Shown: piece by piece, positions 14,901 through 26,734 of the stretch
Layout: every line of letters begins with the position of its first letter
Numbering within the stretch: the first letter of the stretch is position 1
DNA from: Galaxea fascicularis
Taxonomy: Eukaryota; Cnidaria; Anthozoa; Scleractinia; Euphylliidae
Assembly: GCA_948470475.1 (NCBI GenBank)
Contig: OX419337.1
Coordinates: 35,351,470-35,415,469 of the forward strand
Direction of reading: 5' to 3'
Length of the DNA stretch: 64,000 nt
Made by a program: the position numbers and the translations under genes
Notes under the pieces: generated by a model
What the model was told of the DNA's origin: nothing
What the model saw: only the letters and a program-made list of their open reading frames with translations
Database searches by the model: none

Positions 14901-17900
14901 ACAGCGATTTCACACTTGCAGTTTGCAGTGGTTTTATAATAACATGTAGGCTAATTTGACACCACACCTCTGAAACATAATTTGTTTAGTAATCACTTTG
15001 TGGTGTTTCGTCAGCTTTACATTAAAATGTGCCACCCATCTGAGGTTATATCCTTCCTTTAATCGGCTTGGTGAGACCTTTTCGGTGATACATGTTATCT
15101 TGTCCAAATGAACATTCAGACATTCTACTGAAACACACCACCACCCTCACTAAAAATACAACACGTCAGAGCATTGCCAGGTTTTATTAAGAGCTGGAGT
15201 CTATACCCATCAACTAAAGAATTGAAAATGTGCATGTGTTACTTCATTTTACTAACTAACTCTGACAACTGACCAAAAAGGAACATGTGAACTACTGTTG
15301 AATTAATAATACAATACAAGAAGCTTCACAGAGGGTGCTCTTCCTGGTTTCATGACTGAATTGAATTGGCAGTCCCTCCAGGAGTAACTACATTAAATGG
15401 ATATATCCTTAATAACATTATTTAACAGAGGTCACCTCCAATTTTGGTGGTTTGACAGCTACTTTAACACTGAAAAAAAAAAGGGTCTGCCTAATGTGAG
15501 AGCCAGCAGGCCATGGTTTTAACATGAGATAATGAACAAAAGCATACAAAACCATAACATTAAACGCTCTATGTAAACAACATGTTTGTGAAATCTTTTT
15601 TCTTTGATGCCAGATACGCTAGTGACACTTTAAAACCAGCATGATTCTAAGCCGTACCATAAATTTATTTCATGCAATGTTTGTTTTTGGAGTGATACAT
15701 ATATGATACATATACGAGGATCCATAACTTATAGTACGGACCAATAAAACAAGGTTAGTAAGATACAGTGTATTTATTATATCTCTGTGGTTAATTGAGC
15801 GCACGGGAAAGGAAACTTTCAAATTTACTGAGCCATACAGTAGAATACCGCCCACAAAATTCACCAATCACAGAGCACATACTAACTGAGAGGTATAATG
15901 AGGGTGATTATGCCCTATAAATTACTTGTTTTGAAGCTGGCAATGGAAGCAAACTAAGCTAAAAGAAATTGACTCTTGATACTGATTTTGAGTCTCCCTT
16001 GTTCCGAACCTGTTTTATTAATTAGTATTATAATTTTATTTTTCTTGATCAAGCCATATCTTCATGGCCTGCATGACTCCCACCATGGCTCGCATGGCTT
16101 GCACTTTGACTCGCATGGCTTGCCCAGCCAAACTTGTCTACTCGGAAAAATAATTGCAGTCCAATAAATAATAAGTACAATACATAGTGATAAAAATAAA
16201 ACGAGGATGAGCCTGATATTGTGAAACACTGGCTCACGGATAGCTTCCATCCATGTTTTTCATTCAAGATACTGTTCTCTTTCCTCCAAGTAGAAGATAA
16301 CTTGTCATGTAAACTTGCAAGTTTACTTTTTATATTAAGATAATAATTTTATTCAGGCTTTTGAAAGGAAAAAAGAGAATGATTGAGTCCTATACCATCC
16401 TCATTTTTCTGTCTTGCTTATCTCTTTAGCAAAGGAAAAGATAAGCCTCCCTTTTTTTTCAGGCTTTCTTAACAAAGGAAAAGATGAATAGCCTATAAAT
16501 TACCCAACGGATCTGTCATGCATTTATAACACCTCCTTCCCTGATTGTGTTTTATGTTTTCATAATGCACTTTGTCACACTTTATTTTCAAACCTTCTCT
16601 GTCGATATTCAGGTTTTCTATATTTAACATGTTGGCAGCTTTCCTCAAGTCTATCACTGCCTCTCTTGGGGTAAATGACCTGTCACGGCATGCACCCATA
16701 AAGAGACAAAGCAACTTGTGGCTGTTTATCTTCCTCTTTAAGACAGGGACTCAGTACGAGGCAGATATGTATTCAGTAGACTGTCACTGTATTGTAAATC
16801 TGCATCATTGAGTAGATATTACACTACATGTAAACTTTGCACTGAAACTGGCTCAATACATGCATGTTGTTCTCTCCATCTTCTCCAGAACTGATCGAAC
16901 TCAGAAAAAAAATTACGTGTCTGATGGGTCTGCATCGTTCAGTGGACCTGCAGTCAGGGCTGCTGTTAAGGACCGCGTGCCAGTGGGCTGGGATTTTCCT
17001 CTCGTATTTTGAGGTATGTCCCAGTCTACTTTGATATGAAACCAGCATGTTGACTTCACTACAGCAATTCAAATCCCAGGCTATTTTTTGTATATTATCC
17101 CCATCTACTTTGAACTTTCGTGACAGCCATGAGCAGTATATTGAAGGTAAACTTAACTTAGAAATCTACACTGAAACCAGTTCAATACATTGTTCATCTT
17201 GTCCTAAACTCAAAACCAGAGGAAAAATTGTGCGTTTGTTAGGAGTAAGAATTGAATCACGACCTTCCCATCTCCTTGTCAAGTACTCTTCCATTCAGCG
17301 ACTAAGAAACTCAAATATGCATGATTTATACATGTATTGACAGGAAATAAAATGGAATTGATCAGCTACAAAATAGGGAGTCAGCTGTATTAACAACTGG
17401 TAGCATGCTGTGCTATGTTATTTCTAGAAAAACAATGCCTGGATAACCACAAATAACTGCATTAATGAAAAAATGCAACTGTGTACAGTAGGTTTATATT
17501 GTGTTTTATGAACCAAGGGCACACGTACAGGTGCAACATATAATTAACAACAACAAATGGTCTATTTTTCACTATGCAGGCAATTAAACCCATACTGATT
17601 AGCACTGATTTTATTAATTTTTAGAAAATGAAAAATTAAGAGTTGACCCCTCTTTCTCTCTACCCTCTACTTTGCAATAGGATCTGTTTATAAAGTTATG
17701 TAATGAGCCTTCTGATTTTCTAAAGTAGTCTCAGCAACTTTTCAAACCATGCAGATACAACCACAAAGAGAAGGAGAAGTTCTATAACCAAATTGCCTTA
17801 CTCAAGACCTCAACACAACTCATACCCATGAACAATATTATCCGGCAACACCCACTGACACCACCCTAAATAAAGCTATCATATAGCAGTCATGCACTGA

Positions 17901-20094
17901 CTGTACATTAGCACAGATTTCATCAGCAGCAATTGAGATAAACTCTTTTAATTAATTGATAAAACTGACTTGAGAAGATATCAAAAGAATTTATAGGTTT
18001 GCTGGCTTTTAGGATGTGAATTGTAACTGTTGTTAGTGACCATTAACAATCACCAGATCACTACTTTTCTTTACTAATTAGATCATAGTAAACCACACTG
18101 GAATTCCCTTGCTTCCTTTGAAATGTGATTTTACAAGTCTCGATCATTTCAGCTGTAGGGTTGGAAACAGTTCAAGTTGAGAATGGAATCTATAATCTGT
18201 TCGACTTTCACATCATGCAGGGTTCAACAAAACACAGACTTAACAAGATATCAAAAAAATTAACTAGGTCTGCCGGATTTCTGGAAGTATATAATGATTC
18301 ACCAATCTGAATCATAACTATTACGGTGACCATTACCATGCAAAACACCAGTACGTGATTTACGTCAGTGAATTACTAATTAGATCACAGTAAACCCCTC
18401 TTCACCATCTTTCCTCCCTAAAAATGTGATTTTACATCACATTTCCGCTGAGTTGAATACAGTTCAAGTTAAGAATGGAATCCATAAATCTGTTCTAACT
18501 TCCGTGCCATGCAAAGACCTCTCACTACTTTGTGCTGATTGCAGGGCTGTCATTAAGGGCTGGGGGCCAGGGATTTTCCATCCTATTTTGAGGCATATCC
18601 CTGGTTACTTTGATATAAAACTACGATGTTGACTTTACTACTGCAGGAACTCAAATCCCTAGCTATTCTTTGTAAATCCCCACCTACATGTGGTTCAAAA
18701 ATTAGTGACAGCCCTGTAAATGTGTTGTTGACTAGTTGAATTATTACAACGTTTTTAGTTTCTCTTGGTCACAAAACCAACACACACAAAATGCAGGTGC
18801 TTCTACTGCGAAAAGAGATAAATTCATTATAGAGTACACTTTAATCACCATGGAACACAAACCCGAAAAAAGATTAAAATGTTCACCAATGCAAAGACCA
18901 CTACCCATTCAGATACCTTCATGATATGGTTAGGTTATTGTCTCTTTACCACCACGCCACTCAAATATTCAGACATAATACAAACTGTTAAGTATTATCT
19001 CCCTGACAACTTAAAACTGCATGGTTTACTTCCCTGCATACTGGTTACAACTGGGGTATCCATGTACTAACAAGACACAGACCACATGCAAATTGGATAG
19101 AGACATTGAAACAATTAAAAGGTATTTAAGTTAATTTCATTAAAAGGCTTGATCTCAATTATCAAATTACCATAAACATGGTGATAGGAGTCACACATTG
19201 CGTGTCGGAAAACAAGAGGGATTTTTAACTGCGTTTTCGCCAACAGACAGTCCAATACGAAAGCAAAGAAAAAACAAAGGGGGCATGTTTGTCGAGATTT
19301 TGAGTTGTATTTGCACTGCGTTGACCAGGGTTAATTTTCACACTTCGATACGCTTAATTAAGCTTAAGCTTTAAAACTTGAACAGAAATCACCTGTAAAT
19401 CGATTGTCTTTGACAAATAATTCAGCGATCACAAGTTGCCGCGACAATCCAGTAATTCTGACGAAATGAATGTCCGTTTTTTTTTTTTCGGTACTTCATA
19501 AGACTTACGGTATGGCTTAATAAGTAATTTTGTAATCTACAAGAAAGGTACTCGACCCACAGCAGAAACTTACTCACATACAAACTTCACACAGATTACA
19601 AGCTCACCTTTCTCGAACGCTGCGGCCCTTTGCAGCGCTTGTTCCCTTCCTTCAATAGCCATTCCCCTTTCGTTCCTTAACTTCATGCAAGTTGCATGTA
19701 ACGCTTTGATCTCTCCACGGAGCCTCTGGTTCTCGCTGTAAAGTTTTTCCTTCCAGACTTCAAGTTCGGCGATTTTAGATGCTTTGTTCTGTAGCTCGAG
19801 ATCTCTCTGTAATCGGCACGATAGTATTGCTCCTGCTTCTCCGTCTTGATCAATTGAAAGCGCGGAGCGAAGACTTATACTTTTGGTGACTGGTTTATCT
19901 CTAGTGCTCCTACGACTCCTTCTTTTTCCAATTCCAAGCGAACCAATCGATTTCACCGAAGTCGTTTTTCTTTGGTCTGATTGCGAACTGCTGCACTCAA
20001 TGGGTATTTTCTTTGTAACCCCGGATTCCAATTTTTCGGAAAATTCATCATCGTCGATGACTTTTCCACTAGCGATGGAACTTGCGGATCCCAT
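315..20094 (-). CDS. NPHP3: Nephrocystin-3 (NPHP3), N-terminal half, 3' end beyond the left edge
   Basis: NPHP3 is a ciliary protein of the inversin compartment. Twelve coding exons on the minus strand join with matching phases: 20094-19608, 10653-10354, 7992-7856, 6583-6488, 5744-5659, 4614-4525, 3973-3895, 2716-2642, 2098-1955, 1852-1746, 966-852 and 550-315, about 650 codons without a stop. The product starts MGSASS, like the N-myristoylated start of vertebrate NPHP3. A coiled coil follows at about residues 95-185 (RQFKIYRETKEREMQDLL, a near match to the vertebrate protein), then the SFRGPEF motif. The NTPase Walker A GEVGCGKS is at about 521 and the Walker B-like TIVIDSADKL near 611. The last exon ends CPIAWR with AG of a split codon, so the remaining NTPase and the TPR repeats must lie left of position 1. 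Vertebrate NPHP3 is about 1330 aa, so roughly half is here. Confidence 0.93.
719..785 (-). repeat. Fragment of tRNA-derived SINE family A
   Basis: About 65 bp match the tRNA-like head of the fuller copies at 26702-26993 and 27632-27910: the stretch corresponding to 'caccactgtgcccaccctgc' and the preceding 'tggaaggtgagtgttctc'. It lies in the NPHP3 intron between the exons at 315-550 and 852-966. The body of the element is missing. Confidence 0.6.
2370..2640. repeat. Polypurine low-complexity tract (GGA/GAA-rich)
   Basis: Nearly uninterrupted purine on the plus strand (gga, gaa, aga units and a 10-G run near 2579-2588). It lies directly downstream, in the transcript sense, of the NPHP3 exon at 2642-2716. 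It creates a false Ser/Pro-rich open frame on the minus strand that continues the real exon; the splice donor AAG|GTAAGA at 2642/2641 ends the coding part. Confidence 0.85.
2825..3240. repeat. Polypyrimidine low-complexity tract (TCC/TTCC-rich)
   Basis: Long pyrimidine-rich tract on the plus strand, including short tandem units around 'ttcctcctcctccttccctt...aattaccctcttcc' at about 3050-3240. It lies on the other side of the NPHP3 exon at 2642-2716 from the purine tract. Open frames here encode only Ser/Pro/Phe-rich or Glu/Lys-rich strings and are not genes. Confidence 0.85.
3321..3487. mobile_element. Foldback MITE-like palindrome
   Basis: Left arm GTAATCACATGA...GGAATAAATAA...TTTTTTCAAAGACCA and right arm TGGTCTTTGAAAAAA...TTATTTATTCC...TCATGTGATTAC are inverted copies of about 80 bp around a short GC-richer centre (CCCGTAGGGCG). 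The element has no coding capacity. It lies in an NPHP3 intron. Confidence 0.75.
3575..3785. repeat. TTCGGAAATC minisatellite
   Basis: Degenerate tandem repeat of roughly 10-11 bp (ATCTTCGGAA and variants) inside an NPHP3 intron. It makes a false Arg/Pro-rich open frame on the minus strand. Confidence 0.8.
5887..5968. repeat. Two tandem 41 bp units (GACGAGTAAAATCGTC...)
   Basis: Units 5887-5927 and 5928-5968 differ at about two positions. Each contains a short palindrome, GACGAGTAAAATCGTC. The flanks 'aaccctttaacccctaagggg' and 'aagggtt' suggest this is the core of a larger dispersed repeat. Confidence 0.7.
7133..7172. repeat. Perfect 18 bp inverted repeat with a 4 nt loop
   Basis: AGAATGCGAGCTGTCAAC and its exact reverse complement are separated by ATCA. 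It lies in the NPHP3 intron between the exons at 6488-6583 and 7856-7992. It may be the remnant of a foldback transposon or a structured RNA; nothing in the sequence decides between these. Confidence 0.75.
14040..14190 (-). repeat. Dispersed repeat, inverted copy 1
   Basis: The reverse complement (TTGCGTGATCTGTTGCGTAA..., AATCAGAAATGGATACAGAA, CAAGCTTTTGGG) matches the plus-strand sequence at about 14640-14820 at roughly 75-80 percent by eye. Copies 450 bp apart in opposite orientation suggest an old inverted insertion. Confidence 0.6.
14640..14820 (+). repeat. Dispersed repeat, inverted copy 2
   Basis: Plus-strand partner of the copy at 14040-14190, sharing TTGCGTGATCTGTGGCATCAG, CAGAAATGGATACAGAAGT and CAAGCTTTTGGGAGCCG. 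It ends near GTGAAAGGGTTAA at about 14863. No coding potential is evident. Confidence 0.6.
16955..17131 (+). mobile_element. MITE with CAGGGCTGTCA-type ends, copy 1
   Basis: Starts CAGGGCTGCTGTTAAGGA and ends TCGTGACAGCCATG, an imperfect terminal inverted repeat. Inner sequence (GATTTTCC, TTTTGAGGTATGTCCC, CTACTTTGATATGAAA) matches the copy at 18542-18716. A related degenerate piece is on the minus strand at about 205-310. Confidence 0.65.
17960..18540. repeat. Tandem segmental duplication, about 270 bp unit, two copies
   Basis: Landmarks repeat in order about 270-300 bp apart: 'aagatatcaaaa', 'gaccatta', 'ttactaattagatca', 'aatgtgattttaca', 'acagttcaagtt', 'gaatggaatc'. The two copies have diverged clearly. 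No gene is seen in either. Confidence 0.6.
18542..18716 (+). mobile_element. MITE with CAGGGCTGTCA terminal inverted repeats, copy 2
   Basis: 175 bp from CAGGGCTGTCATTAAGG to AGTGACAGCCCTG. The ends are inverted copies (CAGGGCTGTCA / TGACAGCCCTG). Non-coding. Same family as 16955-17131. Confidence 0.7.
19608..20094 (-). CDS. NPHP3: NPHP3 first coding exon (myristoylation signal and start of coiled coil)
   Basis: This exon has 487 nt, that is 162 codons plus one base. The chosen ATG gives Met-Gly-Ser-Ala-Ser-Ser, a good N-myristoylation context. In vertebrates the lipid at Gly2 is needed for UNC119-assisted ciliary targeting. A Ser/Arg/Lys-rich linker follows (residues about 35-75), then a helical coiled-coil start with Glu/Leu/Arg heptads ending AAAFEK. 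The donor is AAAG|GTGAGC, and the split Glu codon is completed by the exon starting at 10653. The intron between them is 8954 bp, far longer than the other introns of the gene, and repeat-rich. Confidence 0.93.
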
Positions 20095-20212
20095 AATCTA
20101 CTCCAACAGCCACTCGGACGATGAAAAGTCTAGAGTTTTCATTCACGTCAAATCATGCCAGGAAAGCGACAAAGAGAACTTCGGCGCCATGTTGAAGCTG
20201 CGCCAACATTAG

Positions 20213-23200
20213 TGTGGTCACAGACGAGCAAAAAACGACGCAGGTTGTAATCGTTTAGAATCCTCGCAGTGCGTATCCGTTCAATAACATTATCCCGAGA
20301 AATCTACCGGCTATTCCCCACAAGTTTGACGCCTCATAAGATTCCCCAACCTCAAAGCAATTCTCGCGCATATTTGACCACATTGCGCGCGACCTCCGTT
20401 TGTTTAGCCTCGTACCCAGCATGCAGGAACAAGTCATCAGCCAATCACAGAGCAAGAATACATCACGAGCAATGCAGCTTACAAATGCCGACTTCCGGCT
20501 GATCGGTGCTATTGTCAATCTCGGCATTGTTTTATCTGCCCGCGATAATCTAACTATACCACAATTTCCGGAATTTCAAAGCGGGGGATATACTTCAAAT
20601 TCTCCAAATCAAAACAAAGGTTACGTACGTTTATCGTTCATATTCTGGCTCTGGGGTTTTGATTTTAAGCTGTGCAAGTGAAGCAAAGAGCATCGTAATC
20701 AAGAACACACAAGACGTGATTGAATCTGAAGAACTGAAACGGAAATAGTCCAAGCCGGGGTTCGCCGGGGTACGCTGTAAGCAGACAACCATGGATACCT
20801 GACGTGGGAGGTACTGTGATCAAAGAACTACTTATGCAGAAGTGTCTGCTTACGGAAAGTGTCCCCTTACGTTGAGAAAACATACCGGTGCGGTCAACTG
20901 GCGGAGGTGTGCGAAGTTTTCTCTGTAATCAAATCAAAGTTAACTCCTTAAAAAGTAAATAAACAACCAAATAAGTAAATAAACAAAGTTAAGTCGCAGA
21001 GCAGCGAGAACTCTACAAGACGTAGAGCTTCCGCTACGAGAGAAAGTAAAAAGTAAGGCTGGACCTGCAGCCGGTCAAGGTTGTAAAAACATCAAATGAC
21101 CTGCAGTCCAATATTTCCTTGACAAATTCAGAAAGATTGAGGAATTTATCCGATCTAAACTGATATATTTTCAACAAATGACTGCGTTTACAGGCTTAAC
21201 TATCGATGGAGTTTTATTAATATATTAAATTATCAAAGTACAAATTGTCTAAATGACCGGCAGCCGGTGACGATATTCAAGCCGGTCTAATACAAAGGTC
21301 CATATTCCTCGACTCCTAGCGCCAAACTCTAACCTAAAACACACCTAATCTCCCCGTAGTATCAAGTCTAAAGATAACAAAGCCCTTGAAAGCAACTCCG
21401 AATCCGGCGTTTGACCGGCTGCCGGTCATTTAGACACTTCGAAAAAGTGACAGGAAAGTACATTATGCTTCATGGATCGACCCGATTGCATATTTACATA
21501 TACATTTGTCTTTCGCCTCTTGCTTGCACAGGATTTTTTTTAAGGTACATGACCTATTTTGTTTTTACCTTCTTTGCACGAGTCTTTTTTCTTGTCTTGT
21601 CATTTCCCTCCCCCCCCCTCCCTTCCCCCCACAAACGTTTCTAATGGTCCATCTCTTAAGAGGGAGCTAGAACTAAACCATAGTCTACTATGACTAAACT
21701 ACGGGACTACACAAAGCAGTTAATTCTAATCAAGAGTCCTGAATATGAACATTTAAGACTTTTTTCTCGTTTTTTTCTCCTATTTTTTAAGATGTTCTCT
21801 CTCTCTCTCTCCCTTTCACGAAGGGCTTATTTTTCTTAGGAGGGTTTCAGTTTCAGGAAATTGGCAGGAAGTGTCCAGGGAAGAGGAAGGAAAGTAATAC
21901 AAGTGGGCTTTGCTCAAAACTGAAAAGATTGCTTATCACTGAGTATGCAAAAGTTAGTAAAGGAGTCATAAAGAAAGGGCTTACATGAAGTGGAAATGCA
22001 AAAGGCCAGGCAGACAACGATTAAAGTTTTACACGGTCAACTTAACAAAATGATACCCATTTTACACACTGAGCAAAAACAAGTGCTGAGGGATTGGATA
22101 GTGAAAGATGGTACCACCTCAACTTTTTGAGACCATGTAAACCCAAAAACGGGATTGACCGAAAAATGAAAATTTTCTGCCTTAGTGTACCACTTGAAGC
22201 CTCACCAGCTCTGGCCTCACATGAGATAGAAGGCAATTGCATATAATTGCATTCACAACTGTGAAGATCAATCTTCATTTTATTTCATTTTGGCAATTCA
22301 TATGATTCATTTCATATACATCACTCACAAAGAACTACTTTCTTGCATTGTGTGTAAGGATTACAATAATTTTGATAAAAGTTGGCATGTCAAAGATCCA
22401 CGTAAAGCAATGACATATTTTGGGCAGGGCCTGCCTGAGTAAAAACGTTCATAACACTTAAATTTTGTGCGTGCAAAATCTGTTCCTTCTCTAGATTATA
22501 GCATTAACAATGTGCCCCCCCCCCACCCCAGGCAAAGGGAGATACTGCCCTTGGGACAAAATCACAACAGGCAGATTTTGAATTAGACAACCAAGAGGCA
22601 CCACAAGATTAAATTTTATGTTCTAGCCTGTTTGTTTTTGTTTTGTTTTTTTCAAATCTGAAGCTTTGGTACTTTGTAATGAACTTGACAAAGTTTAAAT
22701 ATCATCTGTTGCATTTATAACATTTGAAGCTCTTATTAAAATATCAAGAAGTACAAACAACTTTAACTGTACATCAGCATCATTGCCAAGCAGGGCTTGA
22801 AACAACTAACAAACAAGTCATAATTAAGTGAAGTATGATCGTCTGGGTGAGTGTAGTCCTGAGAAGGACTGTTTGTGGTGACATTGACTGACGTTTCGGC
22901 AACCCGAGCGGAAGTCATCATCAGAGTCAAGTGATTTGTTAACGTCAGTAGGTGGTATAATAATTCTGGTCGTTGATGTGACCAGGTGCCATTCACATTG
23001 TTGGTCATTCATGTTTTTGCCTGGAAATGTCACTTTTTTCGCCTGACAAAATTTGAACAACGTGAACCATCTGAACTCTTTCAGTAATGTCCACAGATTG
23101 TATGATGATGCTTTTCGGGAACATAAATATTGTCCCTTGTGAACTCTACATCAGACTCGGCCCCAACCCCAGCCACGGCCTTACCTTTTACTGACACACC

Positions 23201-24146
23201 AAAATTAAATTAAATGACCGAACAACATGTCTGGCAATCTAAGGATTTGTCCAGTCAATACCCAATTCCGACCGAAAATTGTCTGTTCACCAGCTTTTGT
23301 TTCGAGCCCTGGCCGAGTGACAGTGAATTTTTTTTTCAAAATTGGATACACTCAGTTTCCTCAAAAACAAAAATCTACAAGATAGAACAATCATATTTAT
23401 TACACGTAGTTAACTACCCACCATTAATGCCTGAGAGGAAGTTGAATGTAGGAAACTAGTTTTGGTAACAACTTCAGTTTTGAAACAAAGTTAAGAACTT
23501 TCTGATCATCAAACATTAAATCTCCACCAGGAAACATTAATTTTGGCTATTAACTGCAGCACTAAAAAACTTAAATCTATCTATTTATCTACATGTCTAA
23601 TGTGAATGTTATCTGAAAAGCTGCTGCCTAACTTGAAACCATTGAAAAAGCTGGAATGAAGATCTCTTAAAAGTTTGACTCCTTCAGAAGATGCAAAATG
23701 ACTTGTTCTCCTTGATCCTTTTCATTGTTGGGTAAAAGCTTACGACTGCTTTGCGCTGTGCACTGTATATAAGTCAATATCCTTAACATGATATGTCACA
23801 CATGAGTGGTGTGAAATTTGCATCTCTGGGTATTCTCTACAGATTATAATAAACACACCATCCAACCAATAACATCAAACACTGCCCTTCTTCCATTGAA
23901 TGAGGGTATGTCCATTCTGGTTTTGAATTTGGCTGAACAAGGATTGCGCGACTCACATTCTTGGAGGATTTCCAGAAACAAAAATGTTTGATAAACATAT
24001 CAACTCAAAGTTCAAGGGAGATTCCACTTTCCTACATGTACTTTTTTTGGTCATTTTCATCATACACCATAGATCCAAAGAATGCATAGTGTTAGAACTC
24101 CTCAGTGGTAATATAAAACTGCTTTAGGTATGTGATTGTACACCTC
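20213..24146. other. Intergenic region between NPHP3 and PRELID1
   Basis: Both flanking genes are on the minus strand, so this contains the NPHP3 upstream region and the PRELID1 3' flank. No conserved exon was found. Visible items are: inverted GACCGGC/GCCGGTC motifs around 21054-21450; a short tRNA-SINE body fragment at about 22235-22310; and a segment at 22824-23060 with a dispersed-repeat look (minus strand ACTTCCGCTCGGGTTGCCGAAACGTCAGTC...). I remember similar tails from retroelements, but that is unverified. A CT-rich stretch and C-runs at about 21600-21630 and 22515 are low complexity. Confidence 0.6.
22235..22310 (+). repeat. Body fragment of the tRNA-Thr-like repeat
   Basis: 'aattgcatataattgcattcacaactgtgaagatcaatcttcattt' matches the 3' bodies of the repeats at 39281-39475 and 54940-55097. 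The tRNA-like head is absent here. Confidence 0.55.
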
Positions 24147-26702
24147 TCAACTCATTTGTGGTACTGGAAGAGAAAGTGGCAAAGGTGGTCGCTCAGGAAT
24201 ATACATCTTTTCAAGAACAATTTGAAGACCTTTCAGTGCCTAAAAGTAAACAAGAATAACATAATATTTGTCACGACTCACAAACAAATTCAGCACCTTA
24301 TTTCATGGAAATATGAAATATCCATTCTGAATAACTTATGAAGGAAAACGCTCAACCATGGCTATGCAAATAAAGCTTTTTGCAGTGTACACATCTTGTT
24401 GTAGTGTTCATTTTGTTACAAGAAGTGGCAAGAATGTGTTTTGATAGAGCAAATTGTAACACATGCATGCCAGCTCCTGAGCAGTAATTTCATGCGGTTA
24501 TTTCTGATTGTTGTGCCATATGATGTGATTTCCACGGACTCCTCTTCACCCTTTACTTCCGATATCAATATTTGAATTCTCCTTACAATTTTCACATACA
24601 TGTAGTTCAGATGTTCCATGAGGGGAGAATTTGTATAAACATCAACTTGACCGATCCCTGCTGATCATTTCCTGTATTCTGATGCCCTGTATGCTTGATG
24701 AATTAGGGATATGGTCACTATTGGGATGTAGTCACTATTGGGATAAAGTCTACAGTCATTAAGGGTGCAATCATTCGCAATTCATGGCAAGAGTAAATAA
24801 AATATAAACGTTTATTGTACCTTGGATGCATTTAATTTATATCTCTCAACACCAAATCTTTCTATTGCTCTGGACAACCCAAAGACTCCAGAAGAAATCC
24901 AGGACTGTTTTTTACAAGTTATCCTGAAACGAGAGAAAGGAACCCCCAAAATTAACATTGCACTTGGTTACAAGGCACTCATTAATAACTTCTCAACTAA
25001 TGTCTTTTGATGGATCACAAACACATTACACACAAAAATATATGCCACTAACTTAACTTTTCACAACTTTTGAAAATTCTGAACCTTGTGGAAAAAGAAG
25101 TCAGCTATGTTTATTGTCTAATGTGATATATTCCAAGCCTTGCAGGATGGTAGGGCTTGCATACCAAAACACACAATTAATGCATTTTCTTATTCCATTG
25201 ATACACTAACAAAGTTAAACTAAACCCAATCTGCATAAAAAATGTATGATTTAAAAGGTGTGCTTATGGTAAATAATTTAATCCATTTACATTTCCAACA
25301 GGTTGTTAAAGTTTAATATTCTAAACATCAATTAGCAGGATGGGCAATAATACGTTGGTAACAGGATTGAGTGAGGAAACTTTCAAACCGAAAGAAAAAA
25401 AAGCATGCAGACATGTAAAATAAGTTCGAGCTTTTCTTATACCAAGGCTTCCGACAAAGTGCTGGGAAAAAATTGAAATTGTGCAGGATATTGAGGGCAA
25501 ATTTGTACCATAGCAACAGTTCTGCTTCCCAGTCAACTTTAATTAGCATTGTTCACCTATGATAAGCTAGTGAGGAGATGCAAGGTAATATGGGTATCAT
25601 GTGCATTTCAAGAAGGACCATCTGTTGCTCATCTCCTGCTGGTCAAAAATGGAGATACATGTACATGTATTTGTTTGTTTGGCAAATGAGGCTTGGAGTC
25701 TAGAGTGTTGCCATGGCAGCATCACAGTGGGCATCATTTTGTATCTTACCTGATGTTTATTACTGGTGCTAAGTTTGAATGGCATCACTCAAATATTTCC
25801 AGAGATTTTTTATTTTGTGATTTACATGTATTTTCTTACTTCAACTTGTTACATCATCAGTTTTTAAGTAAAAACTTGAATATCTCGAGAATGAAAGGAG
25901 ATCTTTCAAAAAAGAAAGTGCCATTCTTATTCACTTGTAAAGGTCTTTCAAATAAAGAAACATTTTTTTACTTCATATGCACTTGAAAACAGTGGCTAAA
26001 CTAACCAGTAAGTAAGTAAATGAGTAACTTTTTTCATAGGGGCCCCAGGAAATAAAGAAACGTACAAATTAAACAGAACACTCACCATTCTTTGTTAGAT
26101 GAATGGACTGAGAAGACACATTTTTCCTCCACTGCCATCAGTTTTGCAAATGTTATATTTTTTGTGTATGTCGTTAAAGTTTTAGCATCAGGATCCAAAA
26201 CAGATTCCTCCATAATACAAGCCACTTTTGAACTTACAAACTGAAAAAAAGGAATGAAGCTTATTAACCCTTTCCTCCCGGGCCAGCCTGCACCTTTCCA
26301 GACAAGGTCTGTGATTGGAGAACGAAACAATAGATGATACAATAAAAACAATGCCCCTAGCCCTGATAACAATGGTAGGTGCGGGACATACAGGCCAATA
26401 AAAATAGAGGGCTGGAAGTGGTGCGGGACTACTGTTCCTCCCAAAGAGTGACTTTATAAGGTAAAGCTCAAAGCAAAGGATAAGCATAAGTGCAAGTGCG
26501 AATAGCATGAGCAGAAACATAAAAAGGACAAAAACCCACTTACCTGTCTTGCGCTGTTTTCACTAATAACACTCAACATAAGCAGAAGTATTCAAGTACA
26601 AAAAACAGACTGAACTGTTTGTTTTTCATGTGCTTATGCTTATTCTTAAGCTTATGGTTACGTTGAGTGCATTACTACATGTATTGAATACAGCATACAA
26701 TG

Positions 26703-26734
<32 letters not shown>

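Larger units (their letters stand above)
10654..19607 (-). other. NPHP3 intron 1, repeat-rich, no other gene seen
   Basis: This 8954 bp intron has donor GTGAGC at its 5' end and acceptor TATAG/AG at its 3' end. I found no conserved coding exon on either strand. It contains copies of several dispersed repeats, listed separately at 14040-14190, 14640-14820, 16955-17131, 17960-18540 and 18542-18716, plus AT-rich unique-looking sequence. Short open frames here lack splice sites, homology or codon bias. Confidence 0.7.

Noticed and set aside
13912..14949. Cluster of overlapping open frames of 60-106 codons on both strands.
   Set aside because: They lie in inverted copies of a non-coding repeat within NPHP3 intron 1; frames differ between the copies.
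22763..23060. Overlapping minus-strand frames with DVNKSLDSDDDFRSGC.
   Set aside because: The sequence looks like a dispersed repeat tail (possibly from a retroelement). No conserved domain is visible, and I cannot confirm the family.
24416..24619. Minus-strand frame of 67 codons (MEHLNYMYVKIVRRIQ...) between the last PRELID1 exons.
   Set aside because: It lies inside an intron; the flanking exons join in phase without it and it resembles no PRELI sequence.
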